Origin: Coprococcus_A sp051877705
GTDB lineage: Bacteria > Bacillota > Clostridia > Lachnospirales > Lachnospiraceae
Direction of reading: 5' to 3'
DNA: 23,263 nucleotides
Assembly: GCA_051877705.1 (NCBI GenBank)
Contig: JBJEJD010000029.1
Location: forward strand, 1 to 23,263
Shown piece after piece: positions 14,130 through 22,030 of this stretch (the stretch's first letter is position 1; every line of letters begins with the position of its first letter). The notes under the pieces were generated by a model. The model was not told the DNA's origin and ran no database searches. It saw only the letters and a program-made list of their open reading frames with translations. Both the position numbers and the translations under genes were made by a program.

Positions 14130-15059
14130 CACAATCATCTGTTCCAACTGAATCTGCAGATCCACTTTTTCCTGCTCAGCTTCTTTTCGCATCTGATCCA
14201 GCTGCTTTCTGACCTTCTCTATCTGTTCCTTTACCTGTCGCACCTGATTTTTAGACTTTTTGATACGATCCTGTACAGCCCAGTCCACAAACAGACCATC
14301 GAAAAAATAATCCGCAAATCTCATAAAATCATCTATCTGTACCTGAAGATCAGCCTCAATGGACACATCCGTCAGCTCCGTTTTAAAATTGCGCAATTCT
14401 ACCTGAAGATTGGCAATTTCACTCTGAGCATCATCAAGATTACCGTGCTTAGCCATGGCAGACACAATACCACCGCCGAGCATATCCCAGGTACCCCATT
14501 CTTCAGCACTCTGAAGCTTGCCCAACACGCATTCCGTTGTAAAAGCCGCTTTCTGTCCGGCATGAAGTGCTTCACGAATCTCTTTTAATTGCCCATCCAC
14601 ATCTGCAATCTGTTCTTCCAGCTGCAGAATGCATTTTGCCTCAGCTGAATCTGAAGCTTTGATTGCCTCTTCTCTTTTTCTCAGTTCTTTTTTATATCTG
14701 GCTTCACAGCCATCCAGTTCACGGAGCTCTCTTTCATAAAGTTCAATTTTATAATCAATAGATGTCAGTTCCTGCTGTGCAGACTCATATTTCATAGCTG
14801 CCGCAAAAACCTCCCGCTGCTCCTTTGTCAGTTTCTCATCCATCTTCCCGATGATACTGTAAAAAAGCGCCGTCAGGCCCCGGCCTTCAAGCCGGTCCAC
14901 ATCTTTCTGTTCCTCTTCCTTTTCCTGACGCAGCTCCTCCACTTTCTCCCTCAGTTCTCTTTGCTGTATGTACATATTTTCAAGCATGGATTTCAAGCGG
15001 TTCTGTCGTTCCACCTGCTGTCTAAGTTCCTGAAGCTGCTCCCTGTTACCATCATCCAT
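14124..15059 (-). CDS. Coiled-coil protein of unknown function
   Basis: The 311-residue soluble protein is dominated by predicted coiled coils (about 5-60, 95-170, 208-235, 262-308), rich in Glu, Lys, Gln and Arg. A central non-coiled segment around 185-210 contains WGTWDMLGGGIVSAMAKHGNLDD. This glycine-rich turn looks conserved in related Firmicutes hypothetical proteins, but I cannot name the family. No signal peptide or membrane helix is visible. The ATG at 15059 is chosen because GGGAGG lies eight bases upstream; a longer frame from 15080 has no ribosome site. It is preceded by a 29-codon ORF whose end overlaps this ribosome site. Its position between two toxin-antitoxin pairs may be coincidental. 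Confidence 0.75.
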   Translation of the reverse strand: MDDGNREQLQELRQQVERQNRLKSMLENMYIQQRELREKVEELRQEKEEEQKDVDRLEGRGLTALFYSIIGKMDEKLTKEQREVFAAAMKYESAQQELTSIDYKIELYERELRELDGCEARYKKELRKREEAIKASDSAEAKCILQLEEQIADVDGQLKEIREALHAGQKAAFTTECVLGKLQSAEEWGTWDMLGGGIVSAMAKHGNLDDAQSEIANLQVELRNFKTELTDVSIEADLQVQIDDFMRFADYFFDGLFVDWAVQDRIKKSKNQVRQVKEQIEKVRKQLDQMRKEAEQEKVDLQIQLEQMIVG

Positions 15060-15063
15060 ATAA

Positions 15064-15153
15064 TTATCCTCCCGTTTCATCCATTATATCACCGAAATGG
15101 TAAAGAAACCATGATAAAATATATAAGTTCAGAGAAATATTTTTACATTGCAT
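15064..15153 (-). CDS. Possible 29-codon upstream ORF of the coiled-coil gene
   Basis: The ATG at 15153 follows GGGAGGGAC with eight bases of spacing, a stronger ribosome site than that of most genes here. The peptide begins MQCKNISLNLYILSWF and ends DIMDETGG. The last codons and the stop TAA cover and immediately follow the Shine-Dalgarno of the coiled-coil gene, whose ATG is four bases further on. Translation of this ORF would therefore occlude or re-initiate into the next gene. It could be a leader peptide, a real small hydrophobic protein, or chance. Confidence 0.4.
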   Translation of the reverse strand: MQCKNISLNLYILSWFLYHFGDIMDETGG

Positions 15154-15271
15154 AAAAAGTCCCTCCCATAAGCATGTTAATGACATTCTGAATATCCCCA
15201 AACATTTTATAGAAGAGACTTTTACTAAATAAAATTGTTCAAACGGTTATTACTTGACGATAATTACCAAG

Positions 15272-16297
15272 TTACTTAATAAACATAGCATCGCCAAAGC
15301 TGAAAAATCTGTAGCGCTCCTGTACAGCTGTTTCATAGGCATGCATGATATTCTCCTTGCCTGCCAAAGCCGATACAAGCATCAGAAGTGTCGATTCCGG
15401 CAAATGGAAATTCGTGATCAGAGCATCAATACATTTAAACCGGTAACCCGGATAGATGAATATCTCCGTCCATCCTCCGGCAGCATGCATGGTACCATCC
15501 TCATCCGCCACCGATTCCAGTGTTCTGGTGCTGGTGGTCCCCACAGCAATGACCCGTCCGCCCCGCTTCTTCGTATCATTAATAATATCCGCTGCTTCCT
15601 GGCTCACCTGGTAGTACTCCGAATGCATATGATGCTGTGTCACATCCTCCACCTTAACCGGTCTGAAGGTACCCAGCCCCACATGGAGCGTCACGCGGGC
15701 GATCCGCACACCTTTTGCTTCAATGGCTGCCAGAAGCTCCGGGGTAAAATGGAGTCCTGCTGTCGGTGCAGCAGCGCTGCCTTCATGTTTTGCGTAAACG
15801 GTCTGATAACGATTCTTATCCTGAAGCTTGTGGGTAATATATGGCGGCAGCGGCATCTCACCCAGCTGGTCAAGAATCTCCTCAAAGATTCCCTCATATT
15901 CAAAATGAATCAGCCGGTTGCCCTCCTCCACTACTTCCAGCACTTCCGCTTTCAGGCGTCCGTCGCCAAAAATAAGCCGTGTTCCCGGTTTCGCCTTTTT
16001 GCCAGGACGGACCAGCGTCTCCCATATATCATTCTCCCTGCGTTTCAGCAGCAGGATCTCAATATGTGCCCCTGTATCCTCCTTCACGCCATAAAGCCTT
16101 GCGGGAATAACCTTCGTATCATTGATAACCAGACAATCCTCCGGATTCAGATAATCAATAATCTCCTTAAAAATATGGTGACCGATCTCACCCGTATCCC
16201 TGTCAAGCACCATCAATCTGGAACCAGACCGATCCTCCAGCGGATCCTGCGCAATCAGTTCCTCCGGCAAATCATAATAAAAATCACTTGTCTTCAT
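15272..16297 (-). CDS. queA: S-adenosylmethionine:tRNA ribosyltransferase-isomerase
   Basis: The 341-residue enzyme transfers and isomerises the ribosyl group of SAM onto preQ1 in tRNA to make epoxyqueuosine. The sequence is typical from DFYYDLPEELIAQDPLE near the N terminus through TAGLHFTPELL, THVGLGTF-type (LHVGLGTFRPV), HSEYY and NFHLPESTLLMLVSA. The length matches the family. The ATG at 16297 is chosen over a TTG four codons upstream because family similarity begins there; only a weak GGAAAAG precedes it. The usual partner tgt is not in the window. A dedicated promoter lies in the short gap after hicB. Confidence 0.95.
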   Translation of the reverse strand: MKTSDFYYDLPEELIAQDPLEDRSGSRLMVLDRDTGEIGHHIFKEIIDYLNPEDCLVINDTKVIPARLYGVKEDTGAHIEILLLKRRENDIWETLVRPGKKAKPGTRLIFGDGRLKAEVLEVVEEGNRLIHFEYEGIFEEILDQLGEMPLPPYITHKLQDKNRYQTVYAKHEGSAAAPTAGLHFTPELLAAIEAKGVRIARVTLHVGLGTFRPVKVEDVTQHHMHSEYYQVSQEAADIINDTKKRGGRVIAVGTTSTRTLESVADEDGTMHAAGGWTEIFIYPGYRFKCIDALITNFHLPESTLLMLVSALAGKENIMHAYETAVQERYRFFSFGDAMFIK

Positions 16298-16336
16298 ATT
16301 CTTTTCCAATCTATTTATATCATTAGCAACCGTATT

Positions 16337-16365
16337 ATTATAGCTTTTTTGCCATCCAACTGCAA
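16337..16365 (-). promoter_or_regulatory. Promoter for queA
   Basis: TTGCAG (16365-16360), 17 bases, TATAAT (16342-16337) on the minus strand, immediately after the hicB stop codon. The leader is only about 35 bases, too short for a preQ1 riboswitch plus terminator. Confidence 0.65.
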
Positions 16366-16368
16366 CTC

Positions 16369-16731
16369 CTATTTTGAATATACCGCATCATTTCGAGAAA
16401 GTAGATATACACAATACTGATTCATACTGATACCTTCCCTTTTAGAATGCTCTGCCAGGGAACGATGCAGACTGCGTGGAATTCTCAGCTTGAACTGACC
16501 AGAATATTCTTCTAAATTATCCGGTTCATGAATCTCTATTCCTGCTTCCAGTGCTGCTTCGATCCATGCCCTTTTTGCATCCAATGCATTTGCTACTGCT
16601 GTTTCCACTGTTTCACCGCAGGTAATACATCCCGGAAGATCAGGATACGAAACTACATACCCTCCTTCCTCCTTGTCTTCCACAATTTCCATCCGATAGG
16701 ACATCGCCATATAATCATTCAGCGTTTTCAT
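16369..16731 (-). CDS. hicB: HicB-family antitoxin
   Basis: The 120-residue antitoxin pairs with HicA. The N-terminal partial RNase-H-like fold is seen in EEGGYVVSYPDLPGCITCGET (21-41), the hallmark HicB motif. The C-terminal part (about 78-115) is a ribbon-helix-helix DNA-binding domain, with KLRIPRSLHRSLAEHSKREGI followed by SMNQY. The start ATG at 16731 lies inside the end of hicA (17-base overlap), so translation is coupled. The ribosome site GAGG is nine bases upstream. It should neutralise HicA and repress the operon through repeats at 17000-17020. Confidence 0.9.
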   Translation of the reverse strand: MKTLNDYMAMSYRMEIVEDKEEGGYVVSYPDLPGCITCGETVETAVANALDAKRAWIEAALEAGIEIHEPDNLEEYSGQFKLRIPRSLHRSLAEHSKREGISMNQYCVYLLSRNDAVYSK

Positions 16732-16972
16732 TATTCTTCGCCTCACTCTCTACAATCTGCCTTACCATTTCAACATATACTTTTTTTATCGGCTCATGCT
16801 TTGGTATTGTTATCGGTTGGCAGCCCGGTTTTCTAAAAGTATAATGGCTGCTTCCTCCTCTAGGCGCATTCATCTCATAACCATAACTTTCCAGTACCTT
16901 ACGCAATTCATCAAATCGGAGGTCTTTTGATAAAGCACATATACGTGCTAATAGTTTATCCCATTTAGACAT
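16715..16972 (-). CDS. hicA: HicA-family mRNA interferase toxin
   Basis: The 85-residue protein has the small double-stranded-RNA-binding-like fold of HicA toxins. The catalytic histidine is His43 in RGGSSHYTFRKPG, and the downstream PITIPKHEPIKKVYV segment is characteristic. It would degrade mRNA in a translation-independent manner when HicB is lost. The gene order is toxin first, as is usual for hicAB. AGGAGG lies eight bases before the ATG. Confidence 0.9.
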   Translation of the reverse strand: MSKWDKLLARICALSKDLRFDELRKVLESYGYEMNAPRGGSSHYTFRKPGCQPITIPKHEPIKKVYVEMVRQIVESEAKNNENAE

Positions 16973-16992
16973 TTCGAATACCTCCTGTCTAT

Positions 16993-17021
16993 ATTATACA
17001 TGGTGTCATATATGGTGTCAA
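16993..17021 (-). promoter_or_regulatory. Perfect consensus promoter for hicAB
   Basis: TTGACA (17021-17016), 17 bases, TATAAT (16998-16993) on the minus strand. The start point would fall very close to the ribosome site, giving a short leader. Strength is presumably held down by the overlapping operator. Confidence 0.85.
17000..17020. promoter_or_regulatory. Direct repeats over the hicAB promoter, likely HicB operator
   Basis: The 9-base word ATGGTGTCA occurs at 17000-17008 and 17012-17020, 12 bases apart. The copies cover the -35 and most of the spacer, so a bound HicB would exclude RNA polymerase. Confidence 0.5.
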
Positions 17022-17090
17022 ATCTATTTCTATATTTTCCTCAATTATTTGGTACTTTGTCATGAATTTGTTACTAATTGGCAGTAAATA

Positions 17091-17139
17091 AAAACCTTAC
17101 TGTTATCCAGTTTTTTCTTCTGAAGTCCAGTAAGGTTTT
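17091..17139 (-). terminator. Terminator after pheT
   Basis: The 12-bp arms AAAACCTTACTG and CAGTAAGGTTTT enclose a 25-base loop region; the minus strand continues with TTTTTATTTA-type sequence. It is the only terminator candidate between pheT and the hicAB promoter. Confidence 0.75.
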
Positions 17140-17171
17140 ATAGATTATATATTTAAACTTTAATCAATGAA

Positions 17172-19604
17172 TTATTTCCTTAACTCAATGCCAAGTTCTT
17201 CCAGACCTGCCAGGATCTTTTCCATGGCTGCACTGACATCCTTTTCCTCCAGTGTGCGGTCATTGGCTCTGAATGTAATGGAGTAGGCAATGGATTTATA
17301 TCCTTCTTTGATCTGTGATCCCTCATAGATATCAAAGAGATGATAGCTTTCGAGGATATGGCCGCCTTTTTTGCGGATCACTTCTTCGATCTGTCCTGCC
17401 AGTATATCCTTCTTCACAACCATACTGATGTCACGGTTGACAGCCGGATGTTTTGCGATGCCCTTGAAATGACGGTCAAATGTGGCCATTTCTGTGATGA
17501 CAGGCATATCCAGAACAGCAATATAGACTCTTGTCTTGATATCGTAATTGTCACATACTTCCGGATGAACTTCTCCAAGATAACCAATCACCTGATCATT
17601 GTAAATGATATTGGCCTGACGTCCCGGATGAAGGAAGTTCTTGCCCGCTGCCGGATCATAGGTGACAATATCATGCATGCCGGCTCTTTCAAGGAACTCT
17701 TCCACAACACCCTTCATTGTATAGAAATCGCCTTCACCATAGAAGCCCAGTGTGAACTGTACGCGTTCATCAGCATACTCTGTCAGAGGCAGCGCCTTCG
17801 GCAGATAAATCTTACACATCTCATATAATTTAACATCCTTATTACGGCGATTGAAGTTTCTTGCAAGGGAAACCAGCATACCGTTCAAAGGAGTGGTTCT
17901 CATGATACTATAATCCTCGCCCTGTGGATTGGCAATGGTGATGGCCTGACGCAATACATCATCCTTATCCAGTCTCAGCTTGTCGAATACCTTCGGACTC
18001 TCGAAGGAGAAAGTCATGCCTTCAGAGAAACCGCAGAACTCGGCCGTTTCCTTTGCCACATCCTCTACTCTGTGCTTGAAGGATATCTTGCCGCTGGTAG
18101 CTTCTCCGCTTGGCAGTGTAGATGGAATATTGGCATATCCATAGAATCTTGCCACTTCCTCAGCCAGATCGGCAATGCCAATCAGATCCTGTCTGAAGGT
18201 CGGGATAACAACCATACCTGTCTCAGGATTGTACTCAAGCTCAAGGGCTTTGAAATAGCCAAGCATCTGTTCCTCAGACAGATCTGTACCCAGCAGATGA
18301 TTGATTCGCTCTGCAGAGAAAGGAATCTGATGCGGCTCCTTTACTTTTCCGTAAACATCCACAATACCGCCTACAACTTCACCACAGCCAAGTTCCTCGA
18401 TCAGCTGGCAGGCACGGTCGATGGCAGCACTGGCATTGTTCGGGTCAAGCCCCTTCTCAAACTTGCTCTGAGCGTCAGTACGCATACCCAGCTTCTTGCC
18501 GGAACGACGGATATTGGTACCGTCAAAGCAGGCCGCCTCAAATAAAATTGTATCCACATGATCCGTGATCATGGAATTTTCACCGCCCATGATACCGGCA
18601 ATACCGATTGGTTTTTCAGCATCGCAGATCACCAGCATGGAGCTGTCCAGCTTTCTCTCCTGACCGTCCAGTGTGACAAACGGCTCATCATCCTCAGCAC
18701 GGCGGACAATGATCTTATGACCATCGATGGTGGAAAGATCATAGGCATGCATCGGCTGTCCATACTCTTCCATGACATAATTGGTAATATCTACAATGTT
18801 ATTGATCGGACGGATACCCTGCGCTGCCAGTCTTCTCTGCATCCACTCAGGAGACGGACCGATCTTGATATTCTTTGCCACACGGGCTGTATAGCGCGGG
18901 CAGAGCTCAGAATCCCTGACCTCAACGCTGATATAATCATTGACATCTTCATCGTTGCCTGTTGCTTTGACAACCGGCGGACAGAAAGGCTTATTAAATG
19001 TTACAGCCGCTTCTCTGGCAAGACCCAGAACACTGAAGCAGTCCACACGGTTGGAGGTGATCTCGTATTCGATCACAGCATCATCCAGACCAAGTACTTT
19101 AACCGCATCCCCGCCCAGCGTCAGCGCATCACCATTTTTGAAAATGTAAATACCATTTTCCGGTGCGTCCGGATACATGTCACGGCTGGAACCCAGCTCC
19201 TCGATAGAACACATCATACCGAAGCTTGGAACACCTCTCAGCTTGCCCTTTTTAATCTTAATACCGTCTTCCGGCGGTGTGCTGCCGTCATGGCCGCCGG
19301 CCACCTTACCGCCCACCAGTACGACTGGCACTACAGCGCCCTCAAATACATTCGGTGCGCCTGTAACGATCTGAATATTCTCTTCCTCACCCACATTGAC
19401 CTGGCAGACAACCAGCTTGTCAGCGTCCGGATGTTTCTCAATCTTCTCAATACGTCCGATAACGATCTTTTCAAGATTCTTGTCCATCGGGACAAAATAT
19501 TCACCCTTTGAACCGGATAATGTCATGGCATCCAGATATTCCTGAGGTGTCACATCAGCAATGCCCGGTACAAGGTCCTTAATCCATTTTAATGATGTTC
19601 TCAT
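17172..19604 (-). CDS. pheT: Phenylalanyl-tRNA synthetase beta subunit
   Basis: The 810-residue product is the large subunit of the alpha2-beta2 synthetase that charges tRNA-Phe. In order: an N-terminal B1 region and EMAP/OB-type tRNA-binding domain (about 39-150, with HPDADKLVVCQVNVG), the B3/B4 editing domain (about 210-385), the B5 domain (about 405-475), a catalytic-like core, and a C-terminal anticodon-binding FDX-ACB domain (about 715-810, with KHPAVNRDISMVV). The length matches the bacterial family. AGGAGG lies nine bases before the ATG, and the gene starts 20 bases after pheS, so the two are co-transcribed under the upstream T-box. Confidence 0.97.
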   Translation of the reverse strand: MRTSLKWIKDLVPGIADVTPQEYLDAMTLSGSKGEYFVPMDKNLEKIVIGRIEKIEKHPDADKLVVCQVNVGEEENIQIVTGAPNVFEGAVVPVVLVGGKVAGGHDGSTPPEDGIKIKKGKLRGVPSFGMMCSIEELGSSRDMYPDAPENGIYIFKNGDALTLGGDAVKVLGLDDAVIEYEITSNRVDCFSVLGLAREAAVTFNKPFCPPVVKATGNDEDVNDYISVEVRDSELCPRYTARVAKNIKIGPSPEWMQRRLAAQGIRPINNIVDITNYVMEEYGQPMHAYDLSTIDGHKIIVRRAEDDEPFVTLDGQERKLDSSMLVICDAEKPIGIAGIMGGENSMITDHVDTILFEAACFDGTNIRRSGKKLGMRTDAQSKFEKGLDPNNASAAIDRACQLIEELGCGEVVGGIVDVYGKVKEPHQIPFSAERINHLLGTDLSEEQMLGYFKALELEYNPETGMVVIPTFRQDLIGIADLAEEVARFYGYANIPSTLPSGEATSGKISFKHRVEDVAKETAEFCGFSEGMTFSFESPKVFDKLRLDKDDVLRQAITIANPQGEDYSIMRTTPLNGMLVSLARNFNRRNKDVKLYEMCKIYLPKALPLTEYADERVQFTLGFYGEGDFYTMKGVVEEFLERAGMHDIVTYDPAAGKNFLHPGRQANIIYNDQVIGYLGEVHPEVCDNYDIKTRVYIAVLDMPVITEMATFDRHFKGIAKHPAVNRDISMVVKKDILAGQIEEVIRKKGGHILESYHLFDIYEGSQIKEGYKSIAYSITFRANDRTLEEKDVSAAMEKILAGLEELGIELRK

Positions 19605-19624
19605 AATCTTAATCCTCCTGCCGA

Positions 19625-20644
19625 TTAGAACTGTTTCAGAAATCTGATGTCATTTTCATAGAGATGGTGCATATCATCGATCTCATATTTAAGCATGGCA
19701 ATACGCTCAAGTCCAACACCGAAAGCAAAGCCCTGATACTCTTCAGGATCGATACCGCTCATCTCGAGAACATGCGGGTGAACCATACCACATCCGAGGA
19801 TCTCGATCCATCCTTCACCCTTACACATTCTGCAGCCCTTACCGCCGCATTTGAAACAGGTGACATCCACTTCCGCACTTGGCTCTGTGAACGGGAAATG
19901 ATGCGGTCTGAATTTTACCTTGGTATCTTCACCGAAGAGCTGTTTTGCGAATTCAGCCAGTGTTCCCTTTAAATCGGCAAATGTAATATTCTTGTCAATA
20001 ACCAGTCCCTCGATCTGATGGAAGTTCGGGGAATGGGTAGCATCCAGCTCATCGGCACGGAATACTCTGCCAGGCGCGATCATTCGGATCGGCAGCGGCT
20101 GAGTCTCCATTGTATGCACCTGAGTGCCGGATGTCTGGGTACGAAGCAGCAGATCCTTCGTAATATAGAAGGTATCCTGCTCATCCTTGGCCGGATGATC
20201 TGCAGGGATATTTAATGCTTCGAAATTATAATAATCAAATTCGATTTCCGGACCTTCCACAACTTCATACCCCATACCGGTGAAAATACGCTCCACCTCT
20301 TCCTGGGCAATGCTGTTCGGATGACGGTGTCCAAGATTGCTCTTTTTTGCCGGCAGCGTCACATCGATAACCTCTGCTTTCAGCTGAAGTTCTCTTGCCT
20401 TTGCTGCCAGATCCTTTTTCATAGCCTCGAGAGATTCCTCGATTTCCTTTCTGGCATCATTGACCATCTGACCGAAAGCCGGACGTTCCTCCGGAGGAAC
20501 ATCTCTCATGGATTTCATAATTGCTGTCAGCTCACCCTTTTTTCCTAAAAAGGAAACACGAATATCATTCAGCGCATCCATTCCGCCGGCAGCCTTGATC
20601 TGTTCAATTGCATCATTTTTGATTTTCTGCAGTCTTTCCTTCAT
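19625..20644 (-). CDS. pheS: Phenylalanyl-tRNA synthetase alpha subunit
   Basis: The 339-residue catalytic subunit is a class II synthetase. Visible are the N-terminal coiled-coil arm, motif-2 region FHQIEGLVID, PHHFPFTEPSAEVDV and the motif-3 GVGLERIAML near the C terminus. A Cys-rich segment (CFKCGGKGCRMCKGEGW) is common in Firmicutes PheS. The start MKERLQKIK at 20644 aligns with the family's start (B. subtilis begins MEEKLKQL). Its Shine-Dalgarno is unusual: AAGGAG lies 27 bases upstream, with an 18-base hairpin between. An in-frame ATG at 20668, three bases after that AAGGAG, is an alternative but is too close and lies in the hairpin stem. Confidence 0.95.
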   Translation of the reverse strand: MKERLQKIKNDAIEQIKAAGGMDALNDIRVSFLGKKGELTAIMKSMRDVPPEERPAFGQMVNDARKEIEESLEAMKKDLAAKARELQLKAEVIDVTLPAKKSNLGHRHPNSIAQEEVERIFTGMGYEVVEGPEIEFDYYNFEALNIPADHPAKDEQDTFYITKDLLLRTQTSGTQVHTMETQPLPIRMIAPGRVFRADELDATHSPNFHQIEGLVIDKNITFADLKGTLAEFAKQLFGEDTKVKFRPHHFPFTEPSAEVDVTCFKCGGKGCRMCKGEGWIEILGCGMVHPHVLEMSGIDPEEYQGFAFGVGLERIAMLKYEIDDMHHLYENDIRFLKQF

Positions 20645-20653
20645 TGTACGACC

Positions 20654-20671
20654 CGTATGAAAAATCATACG
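20654..20671 (-). promoter_or_regulatory. Hairpin between the pheS ribosome site and start codon
   Basis: The minus strand reads CGTATGA-TTTT-TCATACG, a perfect 7-bp stem with a four-base loop. It lies directly after AAGGAG (20677-20672). Excluding the folded 18 bases, the Shine-Dalgarno to ATG (20644) distance falls from 27 to 9 bases, within the normal range. The stem also hides the competing in-frame ATG at 20668. Confidence 0.6.
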
Positions 20672-20720
20672 CTCCTTTCTCATCAATCTCTTTCAGGGTT
20701 TTTGCGTTATTTATAATCAC

Positions 20721-20752
20721 AAAAAAAGTCCCTTTATACAAAATAAAGGGAC
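20721..20752 (-). terminator. T-box intrinsic terminator
   Basis: The arms GTCCCTTTAT (20752-20743) and ATAAAGGGAC (20737-20728) are followed by seven T (20727-20721). It forms the off-state of the pheST T-box. Confidence 0.93.
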
Positions 20753-21058
20753 GAAAATCATTCCGCGGTACCACCCTGATTCCTTCTGCTTACAGGAACA
20801 TAATAATCAGCACATAATCGTATATAATACTCATATGCTCTCTGTAATCAAAGACACTCGGTGATGCGTAACGTGCATCGGCGTCATCTCCTACTGACTT
20901 TTCAGAGACACAGCTCCTGTGGGAAATTCAGTCATCATCAGAACTTAAGGAAGCTTCCAGCCGATGGCTCCCTCTCTCTGTAAGGAAAATGATAACCTGA
21001 TGCCGGTCTGCATATAATTGAAACAGCAGATCAGCCACACATTCACAGCTTTTGTTCA
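20721..21058 (-). ncRNA. T-box leader (riboswitch) of pheST
   Basis: The transcript leader carries the conserved T-box AGGGTGGTACCGCGG (20777-20763), which pairs with the acceptor end of uncharged tRNA. It is followed by a terminator at 20752-20721. Upstream, the TGAATTTCC segment (20930-20922) places a UUC phenylalanine codon at 20925-20923 in the expected specifier position, after an AGAGAG-type distal stem I region. The downstream AGTAGG and CGTTACGCATCACCGAGTG (around 20904-20861) match typical T-box stem II/III linker motifs. The adjacent UUU reading also specifies Phe. Uncharged tRNA-Phe should stabilise the antiterminator and allow pheST transcription. Confidence 0.95.
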
Positions 21059-21064
21059 TGTTAT

Positions 21065-21092
21065 ATTTTAACATATTCAAAAAGCTTGTCAA
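21065..21092 (-). promoter_or_regulatory. Promoter for the pheST T-box transcript
   Basis: TTGACA (21092-21087), 16 bases, TAAAAT (21070-21065) with TG one base before the -10. It is back to back with the yihY-type promoter; their -35 hexamers are 18 bases apart. Confidence 0.75.
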
Positions 21093-21110
21093 TAGGCCAA
21101 TATTCTCTGC

Positions 21111-21139
21111 TTGTCATTTTTTCTGATCTATGCTAACAT
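21111..21139 (+). promoter_or_regulatory. Promoter for the YihY/BrkB gene
   Basis: TTGTCA (21111-21116), 17 bases, TAACAT (21134-21139), with TG one base before the -10. The leader to the ATG at 21177 is about 30 bases. Confidence 0.6.
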
Positions 21140-21176
21140 GAGAACACCTGAACAGTTTCATTATACGGAGGTAATT

Positions 21177-22025
21177 ATGTTTACGATCATCCGATGGGTT
21201 AGAGGATTTTTGAAAAAAAACAGCGAAGACCACCTGGGCGCCTATGCATCCCAGGCAGCTTATTTCATTGTTTTATCCGCGCTGCCCTTTTGCATCTTTT
21301 TGCTGACGCTGCTGCGTTATTCTCCATTGACCTATGAGGATCTGATAGATATTCTTCAGATGCTCTCACCAAAGATGGCCAATGATATTATCCGTACGAT
21401 TCTGATACAGGTATACGAGTATTCCAGCATAGCCATCACATCTGTTACCATTATTTTTGTACTCTGGTCTGCCGGCAGGGGTATTCTGGCCATTACCAGA
21501 GGAATCAATGAAATCTACCATATCCATGAGACCCGCAATTATATCCATCTGCGCCTGATATCAGCCATCTATACGCTGGGCCTGGCCGTGGCACTGATCG
21601 TGACCCTGGGTCTGCTGGTCTTTGGTAATATCATCTACCGCAAAATCATTGAATTTCTGCCTTTTCTTCATGATATTGCCGCTTTTGTCATCAGTATGCG
21701 CATGCTTATTATTTTCTGTCTGCTGACACTATTGTTTATATTTATTTATAAGGTACTTCCAAACAAAAAGACAAAACTGCTGCATGTACTTCCAGGTGCT
21801 ATCGGCAGTTCCCTTGGATGGATGATTACATCGGTTATTTTTTCCATGTATTTCTCACTATCCCATAGTTTCTCCTATATGTATGGCAGTCTGGCTGGTG
21901 CCATGATGATCATGCTCTGGCTGTATGCCTGCATGTACGAACTTTTTCTCGGTGCAGAGCTGAATAATATGCTTCATCCGGAGTCTATTTCCGGTGATAC
22001 GGTGGAGGATATTTTTTACAGCTGA
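21177..22025 (+). CDS. YihY/virulence factor BrkB family membrane protein
   Basis: The 282-residue inner-membrane protein has about six transmembrane segments. Typical family features are the N-terminal HLGAYASQAAYFIVLSALPF segment (first helix), the WSAGRGILAITRGIN stretch, and a C-terminal YGSLAGAMMIMLWLYACMYELFLGAELN motif, which is highly characteristic. The family was once misannotated as ribonuclease BN. Its function is unsettled, with proposals of lipid or small-molecule transport. The ATG at 21177 has GGAGG five bases upstream; a longer frame from 21111 overlaps the promoter and is rejected. It converges with the SpoIID-like gene, leaving five bases between stop codons and no visible terminator. 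Confidence 0.92.
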   Translation: MFTIIRWVRGFLKKNSEDHLGAYASQAAYFIVLSALPFCIFLLTLLRYSPLTYEDLIDILQMLSPKMANDIIRTILIQVYEYSSIAITSVTIIFVLWSAGRGILAITRGINEIYHIHETRNYIHLRLISAIYTLGLAVALIVTLGLLVFGNIIYRKIIEFLPFLHDIAAFVISMRMLIIFCLLTLLFIFIYKVLPNKKTKLLHVLPGAIGSSLGWMITSVIFSMYFSLSHSFSYMYGSLAGAMMIMLWLYACMYELFLGAELNNMLHPESISGDTVEDIFYS

Positions 22026-22030
22026 AATAT

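Noticed and set aside
16298..16342. Possible preQ1 riboswitch before queA
   Set aside because: The leader is about 35 bases and has no hairpin-plus-A-rich-tail pattern.
15254..16420. A 388-codon plus-strand open frame antisense to queA
   Set aside because: It mirrors queA codons, has no ribosome site and no recognisable protein motif; queA itself is unmistakable.
18558..19511. A 317-codon plus-strand open frame antisense to pheT
   Set aside because: It is a shadow of pheT in the opposite strand with low-complexity composition and no family features.
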